Source: Williamwhitmania sp035530955 (GTDB lineage: Bacteria > Bacteroidota > Bacteroidia > Bacteroidales > Williamwhitmaniaceae). Taken from it: a DNA stretch of 20,750 nucleotides. Below the pieces are notes generated by a model. It was not told where the DNA came from, did no database searches, and saw nothing but the letters and a program-made list of their open reading frames with translations. This document shows, piece by piece, positions 16,138-20,750 of the stretch. The stretch is from positions 1 to 20,750 of the forward strand of contig DATKTT010000110.1 in assembly GCA_035530955.1 (NCBI GenBank). Direction: 5' to 3'. Every line of letters begins with the position of its first letter. Positions within the stretch are counted from its first letter, which is position 1. Made by a program: the position numbers and the translations under genes.

Positions 16138-17477
16138 CATGATAACAAGTTGGTTCGCTCCTCAATAAATTTTACTCCGTAATTCTCTAGCTCTTTGAGA
16201 ATTGGCGTGTAAAGATGAGGTTTAATGGGCACCACAACTCCTTTGTCTTTAATTTCACCTGTGAGAAGCAGCTTGGTTGCAATGGCGAGCGGAGTGCCAA
16301 CGGTGATGGCCATGGCCGTATTTAGTTGATCTTTTCCCTTAATTACCAGTGTTGAGGTAATCCGCTCCTTTTTGCCATTTAGTTCATAGTCGAACCGATG
16401 CTGCATTACAATCATGTCCTTATCTTCTGGATCAAGAACCCACTTCTCTTCCAAGATTTTCTGAACGATTTGGGCAGGTGAGGCGTTTGGTAACCCAACC
16501 TTCTTTTCCTCGAAGATCCCTAGCCACTGCAATTTGGAAAATATATTAGGATCGTTTGCCAGTGGAATCTCTTTTCTAATTTTATCTTCTACCGTTTGCG
16601 TGGGGTGGTATGCCAGAAAGCTGTTGATGAAGCTGCGGTAAGTTAGATCCTCTGAATCGGGAACCTTGTAGGTATCATCGGTTGCACCTAATTGTACAAA
16701 TACATCCCAAGCTTTGCAGTAACCGTTCTTACGCATGGTGCCACGCATAATAGATGGTATATTTTCTAGGGAGTATATTTTCTTGTATTGTAGTGAATCA
16801 CGGTTAGGGTAAACCTCAAATTCGCCCATATCGAGAACATTTACCGTAAATGCGCGACTATAAAGGCGATGGTAGGGAATAAATTTAACCTGCCCCATCT
16901 CCTGGTATTGGGCAACTCCTTGTCCGGCCAAAACCACATTTCTTGGGTTCCAGGTAAATTTATAGTTCCAAGGGTTGTTGTCATACTCTGGCGCAACAAG
17001 GCCACCGGTGTTCGACATAAAGCCAAGCATTTTTCCACCCTTAGCCTTAATTTCGTCAATCACCTTCATGGCCGACATGTGGTCGATGCCAGGGTCAACG
17101 CCCAGTTCGTTAAGAAGGGAAATTCCTTTGGCTTTTGCCTCTGCATCCAACGATCTCATGGCATCGGAAACGTAAGAAGCCGTAAGCATGTTCTTGCCTT
17201 GGGCTACACATTCCTTTGCCACAACAGGGTGCATAAAGGCGGGTAACATTGAAATTACCGCATCGGCACCAGCTATTTCTGTAGTTAATTGTTTTGAGTC
17301 AGAAAGGTCAAACTTGAAGGCTGAACCGTTAGGGTGCTTGTTGACTTTTCTCTGAGCTGTTTCTAGTGATAGGTCCCCAACCTTCACCTTCCAGTTTAAC
17401 GAGGTAGAGTGGTCGAGTAAATAGGCAATAAGGCTTGTGGATGATAGACCTGCACCTAGAACAAGAATGGTTTTCAT
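16137..17477 (-). CDS. Saccharopine dehydrogenase (Lys9-like, glutamate-forming type)
   Basis: This 446-residue cytosolic enzyme matches the fungal Lys9 type of saccharopine dehydrogenase, which links 2-aminoadipate semialdehyde and glutamate with saccharopine using NAD(P). The fold starts with a Rossmann loop LVLGAGLSS (residues 5-13). Conserved blocks shared with yeast Lys9, as I recall it, include ISMLPAFMHPVV (75-86), the SYVSDAMR stretch (101-108), NELGVDPGIDHMSAMKVIDE (123-142), the GGL.AP......Y.F.W block (about 158-176), YPNRDS (223-228) and MRGTMR (244-249). Total length equals that of yeast Lys9 (446). No lysine-ketoglutarate reductase partner lies nearby. In bacteria these enzymes are usually tied to lysine breakdown, but related members work on other opine-like compounds such as carboxyspermidines. 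So the family is firm and the pathway is not. Confidence 0.88.
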   Translation of the reverse strand: MKTILVLGAGLSSTSLIAYLLDHSTSLNWKVKVGDLSLETAQRKVNKHPNGSAFKFDLSDSKQLTTEIAGADAVISMLPAFMHPVVAKECVAQGKNMLTASYVSDAMRSLDAEAKAKGISLLNELGVDPGIDHMSAMKVIDEIKAKGGKMLGFMSNTGGLVAPEYDNNPWNYKFTWNPRNVVLAGQGVAQYQEMGQVKFIPYHRLYSRAFTVNVLDMGEFEVYPNRDSLQYKKIYSLENIPSIMRGTMRKNGYCKAWDVFVQLGATDDTYKVPDSEDLTYRSFINSFLAYHPTQTVEDKIRKEIPLANDPNIFSKLQWLGIFEEKKVGLPNASPAQIVQKILEEKWVLDPEDKDMIVMQHRFDYELNGKKERITSTLVIKGKDQLNTAMAITVGTPLAIATKLLLTGEIKDKGVVVPIKPHLYTPILKELENYGVKFIEERTNLLS

Positions 17478-17876
17478 GAGTTAGTGGTGGTTATGTAAAA
17501 TATGGTTTGAAACTAGTGATTATTATTTACCGAATGAAATCGATTGTTAAATACAAAGCAAGTAGCGACCAATGTCGTCAATTAAAGCAGCGAAATAGTT
17601 GCTGTTGATTAAAACAGTGTTACTTCAATGGTCACCTATAGTTCTCCGGCAATTATTGCTGCCAAATTCCAAAAAGCAACCCCCTCAATCGTGAGGATGA
17701 TAACCCTTTTATTTTTACAAAAATATACTGTTTTTTTTCTGAGGCACAGGCAAACCTTGTGTTATAGGGCATTAAATTGCAAACGTTTTAGCACGACTAT
17801 TTTCTTCGTTTGAGTATTTCATTATCCATCTTTTTTTTCTTTATTACCTTTGCAATTCACTAATAACTCAGAAGCA
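17478..17876. other. Divergent intergenic region between saccharopine dehydrogenase and mutS
   Basis: This AT-rich 400-bp stretch holds the promoters of both flanking genes. On the - strand, TTG (17579-17581), 17 bp, and TTGCTTTG (17554-17561, one mismatch from TAnnTTTG) could drive the dehydrogenase with a leader of about 70 bases. On the + strand is the mutS -7 box at 17845. A small hairpin CCTCA-ATCG-TGAGG lies at about 17684-17697 with no T-tail. A 61-codon open frame at 17628-17813 shows no features I would trust as a gene. Nothing else is seen. Confidence 0.4.
17845..17852 (+). promoter_or_regulatory. Probable -7 promoter box of mutS
   Basis: TACCTTTG is a perfect match to TAnnTTTG, the Bacteroidota -7 box, and is followed by CA as is common. 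A good -33 element at 19-21 bp is not evident. If used, transcription begins near 17859, downstream of the TTG at 17850. Confidence 0.55.
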
Positions 17877-20492
17877 TTGTCCTCTTACGATAAGTATGTG
17901 GAAACTCCACTAATGAAACAGTATGTAGCCATAAAGCGACAGCATCCTGATGCAATTTTACTTTTTAGGGTTGGTGACTTCTATGAGACTTTTGGGGAGG
18001 ATGCCATCAAAGCCAGTGAAATTTTGGGAATCACTTTGACTCGAAGAGCGAATGGAGCTGCAGCATATGTGGAGTTAGCTGGATTTCCGCACCATGCCCT
18101 CGACACCTATCTTCCTAAGCTTGTAAGGGCTGGCCAACGGGTCGCAATTTGTGAGCAACTCGAAGATCCAAAGCTTACAAAAAACATTGTTAAGCGTGGA
18201 ATCACAGAACTAATTACCCCTGGCGTTTCCTTTAACGATAGTGTGCTGGAGCGTAGGGAGAACAACTTTCTTGCTTCTGTATACATTGGAAAGTCTGTTG
18301 GCGGAGTCTCTTTTCTTGATATTTCAACCGGCGAATTTTTACTAGCCGAGGGACCTTTTGAATACATCGATAAGCTACTTGCAAACTTCAACCCAAAGGA
18401 AGTTCTGGTTGAAAAGGCTAAAAGTGCTGATTTTCTTGAAATATTTGGAACCAAGTACAACCTCTTTAAGCTCGACGATTGGATTTACAGTCCTGAAGTT
18501 GGACGGGAGAAGTTGGAGAAACAGTTTCAGGTGAATTCGCTTAAAGGATTTGGCGTGGATAGCCTGACTTTTGGGCTCGCCGCAGGAGGCGCAATTCTAT
18601 ACTACCTTGAGCTCACTCAGCATACTCAGCTTAAGCATGTTACTTCGGTAGCTCGAATTGACCAGGAGCATTATGTTTGGCTCGATAAGTTTACCGTTCG
18701 AAATCTTGAACTCTTCGGTTCGGTGAATGAGGGTGGTCGAACGCTGTTGGGTATTCTCGATAAAACGACAACGCCAATGGGGGCAAGGATGCTGCGACGG
18801 TGGATTAGTCTACCGTTAAAAGATGTTTCCCCCATAAAGGAGCGTTTAAATGCCGTCGAACATCTCATCCAACATCCGGAGGAGAAGGGGCTGTTACAGG
18901 AGACGTTACGCGAACTTGGCGATTTGGAGCGGATAGTATCGCGGGCAGCGGTTGGCAGAGTAAACCCTCGCGAGTTGGTTCAGCTTCGGCTGGCACTTAC
19001 CCTAATCGATCCAATTAAGGAGCATTGTAAGCAGTCAGGTGATGTTTCTCTAGTGAAAATTGGCGACCAGCTGAACCCTTGTGTGGTTATTAGGGAGCGG
19101 TTACAGCGGGAATTGGTCGATGATCCACCAACACTGGTTGCCAAAGGAAATGTAATTGCTCAAGGGGTGAATGCGGAGCTGGATGAATTGCGCTCTATTG
19201 CTTTTTCCGGCAAGGATTATTTGCTGAATTTACAGCAGCGCGAGGCAGAAAGAACGGGTATTTCTTCGCTGAAAGTTAGCTTCAACAATGTATTTGGATA
19301 CTACATCGAAGTTCGTAATACACATAAAGAAAAAGTTCCTACCGACTGGATTCGCAAGCAAACGCTTGTAAATGCTGAGCGATATATTACTGCAGAGTTA
19401 AAGGAGTATGAGGAAAAAATTCTTGGTGCTGAGGAAAAGATTCTCTCAATTGAGCAGGCTGTATACTCCGATTTGGTACTAGCGCTGCTCGATTATATTG
19501 CACCAATTCAGCATAATGCTGCACTTCTTGCTCGTCTCGACTGTCTCCTTTCATTTGCAGAAGTGTCTGTTGCCTTTGGATATGAGAAACCGGAGATTCA
19601 CGATGGATTCACATTGTCCATTAAGGATGGTCGCCACCCGGTAATTGAGCGGATGCTTCCTCCCGGGGAGGAGTATGTGGCTAACAACGTGGATATGGAC
19701 ACCGAGCAGCAGCAGCTTATCATTATCACCGGGCCAAATATGTCAGGAAAGTCTGCTTTGCTAAGGCAGACAGCCTTAATAGTCCTAATGGCACAAATAG
19801 GATGTTTTGTTCCCGCCTCGAGTGCATCAATAGGTGTGGTGGATAAAATATTTACAAGGGTGGGAGCATCCGACAACATTTCTATGGGCGAGAGTACGTT
19901 TATGGTCGAGATGCATGAGGCTGCAAGCATCCTTAATAACCTATCAGATAGAAGCCTGATTCTGCTCGATGAAATTGGACGTGGCACCAGCACCTACGAT
20001 GGCATTTCAATTGCATGGGCTATGGCTGAGTTTATTCATAACCATCCTACCGCACGGGCAAAAACCCTGTTTGCCACCCACTACCATGAGCTAAATGAGA
20101 TGGCGGAATTCTTCCCTCGAATCAAAAACTTCAATGTTAGCGTGAAGGAACTAGACAACAAGGTGCTTTTTATACGGAAGTTGGTTCCTGGAGGCAGTGC
20201 GCATAGCTTTGGTATTCATGTGGCACGCATGGCTGGAATGCCCCAGAGCGTTGTTCACAGGGCGGAAGAAATTCTTATCCAATTGGAAAAATCGCATCAG
20301 CAAAAGCAATTAGAAAAGCCTGTTAACGATATCGTTGAAAAAAGCGAGGGTTTTCAGCTAAGCTTTTTCCAGCTAGAGGATCCAGTCTTAAAGAGAATCA
20401 GGGATGAGATAATAGGATTGGACCTAAACAACCTGACTCCAATTGATGCAATGAACAAACTGAACGAAATCAAGAAGATAGCTGGACTGTAA
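17877..20492 (+). CDS. mutS: DNA mismatch repair protein MutS
   Basis: MutS recognises mismatches and starts methyl-independent or MutL-dependent repair. Counting from the TTG at 17877 the protein has 871 residues (E. coli MutS: 853). The mismatch-reading Phe35-Tyr-Glu37 (GDFYETFGEDA) lies in domain I. Domains II-IV (connector, core, clamp) span about 130-585. The ATPase domain has Walker A GPNMSGKS (619-626), Walker B with Asp698-Glu699 (LILLDEIGRGTSTYDG) and His735 (ATHYHEL). No ATG lies upstream of the conserved YVETPLMKQY segment. The TTG at 17850 is part of the probable -7 box, so it cannot be on the transcript. The TTG at 17877 gives Met-Ser-Ser-Tyr-Asp before that segment and is my choice. 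The ATG at 17913 would delete conserved residues. The tRNA genes follow 127 bp downstream. Confidence 0.95.
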   Translation: MSSYDKYVETPLMKQYVAIKRQHPDAILLFRVGDFYETFGEDAIKASEILGITLTRRANGAAAYVELAGFPHHALDTYLPKLVRAGQRVAICEQLEDPKLTKNIVKRGITELITPGVSFNDSVLERRENNFLASVYIGKSVGGVSFLDISTGEFLLAEGPFEYIDKLLANFNPKEVLVEKAKSADFLEIFGTKYNLFKLDDWIYSPEVGREKLEKQFQVNSLKGFGVDSLTFGLAAGGAILYYLELTQHTQLKHVTSVARIDQEHYVWLDKFTVRNLELFGSVNEGGRTLLGILDKTTTPMGARMLRRWISLPLKDVSPIKERLNAVEHLIQHPEEKGLLQETLRELGDLERIVSRAAVGRVNPRELVQLRLALTLIDPIKEHCKQSGDVSLVKIGDQLNPCVVIRERLQRELVDDPPTLVAKGNVIAQGVNAELDELRSIAFSGKDYLLNLQQREAERTGISSLKVSFNNVFGYYIEVRNTHKEKVPTDWIRKQTLVNAERYITAELKEYEEKILGAEEKILSIEQAVYSDLVLALLDYIAPIQHNAALLARLDCLLSFAEVSVAFGYEKPEIHDGFTLSIKDGRHPVIERMLPPGEEYVANNVDMDTEQQQLIIITGPNMSGKSALLRQTALIVLMAQIGCFVPASSASIGVVDKIFTRVGASDNISMGESTFMVEMHEAASILNNLSDRSLILLDEIGRGTSTYDGISIAWAMAEFIHNHPTARAKTLFATHYHELNEMAEFFPRIKNFNVSVKELDNKVLFIRKLVPGGSAHSFGIHVARMAGMPQSVVHRAEEILIQLEKSHQQKQLEKPVNDIVEKSEGFQLSFFQLEDPVLKRIRDEIIGLDLNNLTPIDAMNKLNEIKKIAGL

Positions 20493-20555
20493 TATTGATA
20501 AAGCTTTGAACTTGGTGAGTGACCTTAAAAAAAATGGAAAAAAGGGCAGAAAACA

Positions 20556-20585
20556 TTTGTGGAAAGAAAAATTGATTTATATTTG
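20556..20585 (+). promoter_or_regulatory. Promoter of the tRNA-Gly/tRNA-Leu unit
   Basis: TTTG (20556-20559) and TATATTTG (20578-20585) match both halves of the Bacteroidota consensus, with an 18-bp spacer. The transcript would start near 20592, about 28 bases before tRNA-Gly. Confidence 0.65.
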
Positions 20586-20619
20586 CACTCGCAATCGCAA
20601 GCCGAGCACGGCAAACGAT

Positions 20620-20692
20620 GCGGGAGTAGCTCAGTTGGTAGAGCACAACCTTGCCAAGGTTGGGGTCGCGGGTCCGAGTCCCGTCTCCCGCT
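20620..20692 (+). tRNA. tRNA-Gly (anticodon GCC)
   Basis: A full cloverleaf of 73 bases can be drawn. The acceptor stem is GCGGGAG with CTCCCGC (20685-20691). The D arm is GCTC/GAGC. The anticodon stem is CAACC/GGTTG with anticodon GCC at 20653-20655. The T stem is GCGGG/CCCGT. The discriminator base is U, usual for tRNA-Gly. CCA is not encoded. A run of T follows. Confidence 0.96.
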
Positions 20693-20706
20693 CTTTTTTT
20701 TAACGG

Positions 20707-20750
20707 GCCCGGATGGCGGAACTGGTAGACGCGCAGGACTTAAAATCCTG
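20707..20750 (+). tRNA. tRNA-Leu (anticodon UAA), 5' part, cut by window end
   Basis: The 5' acceptor strand GCCCGGA (20707-20713), a D arm GCG/CGC with GGTAGA in the loop, and the anticodon arm CAGGA/TCCTG with anticodon TAA (20741-20743) are present. The long variable arm, T arm and 3' acceptor strand lie beyond the window. It is 14 bp after tRNA-Gly and probably on the same transcript. Confidence 0.92.

Noticed and set aside
17684..17697. Small hairpin CCTCA-ATCG-TGAGG as a terminator or riboswitch element
   Set aside because: Stem of only 5 bp, no adjacent T-run, and no gene ends nearby.
17628..17813. 61-codon open frame on the + strand in the spacer before mutS
   Set aside because: No recognisable domain, AT-rich with a run of T, no good ribosome site; it overlaps the region needed for the two divergent promoters.
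20506..20703. 65-codon open frame on the + strand after mutS
   Set aside because: It runs through the tRNA promoter and the whole tRNA-Gly gene, so it is a chance frame.
1..20750. Mobile element, CRISPR array, toxin-antitoxin or defence locus
   Set aside because: No transposase, integrase, direct repeat array, or known defence-gene signature was seen; every large gene fits a core or metabolic family. The tRNA genes at the right edge could serve as an integration site, but no integrase or att duplication is visible.

Overview
The window is a stretch of ordinary chromosome from a member of the Bacteroidota, most likely Bacteroidales or a close relative. Three things point there: a single-chain SecD-SecF fusion, a MacB-type permease without its ATPase in an adaptor/permease/TolC operon, and repeated promoter -7 boxes of the Bacteroidota form TAnnTTTG (upstream of secDF, mutS and the tRNA-Gly gene). 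I see no transposase, phage gene, CRISPR array, rRNA or plasmid function.

Layout. (1) 1-3396 (+): the 3' end of a periplasmic adaptor gene, a MacB/FtsX-type permease and a TolC-type outer-membrane protein, the parts of a tripartite exporter. (2) 3473-8314 (-), read from right to left: sensor histidine kinase, NarL/FixJ-type response regulator, small outer-membrane beta-barrel protein (TorF-like), and ammonium transporter Amt. A bidirectional hairpin separates this block from the exporter operon. (3) 8381-10646 (+): two tandem malate dehydrogenase paralogues, each with its own terminator. (4) 10803-13808 (+): secDF, with promoter and terminator. (5) 13921-16068 (+): a tightly packed trio of LolD-like ABC ATPase, DUF2400/TIGR02757 protein and TrmN6-like tRNA methyltransferase. 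(6) 16137-17477 (-): a saccharopine dehydrogenase of the yeast Lys9 type, convergent with the trio and sharing a hairpin. (7) 17877-20492 (+): mutS. (8) 20620-20750 (+): tRNA-Gly(GCC) and the 5' part of tRNA-Leu(UAA), cut by the window edge.

How the genes work together. The exporter genes form one transport machine whose ATPase must be encoded elsewhere. The kinase/regulator pair lies directly upstream of the porin-amt pair on the same strand, and an inverted repeat sits at the porin start, so control of nitrogen uptake by this two-component system is a reasonable but unproven idea. The other genes are housekeeping: TCA cycle, protein export, lipoprotein sorting, tRNA modification, lysine metabolism and mismatch repair.

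I did not find a clearly new biological system. The points most worth a second look are the DUF2400 protein, which carries a Lys/Asp arrangement reminiscent of HhH-GPD DNA glycosylases; the active-site differences between the tandem malate dehydrogenases; the inverted repeat at the porin start; and the missing ATG start of mutS.
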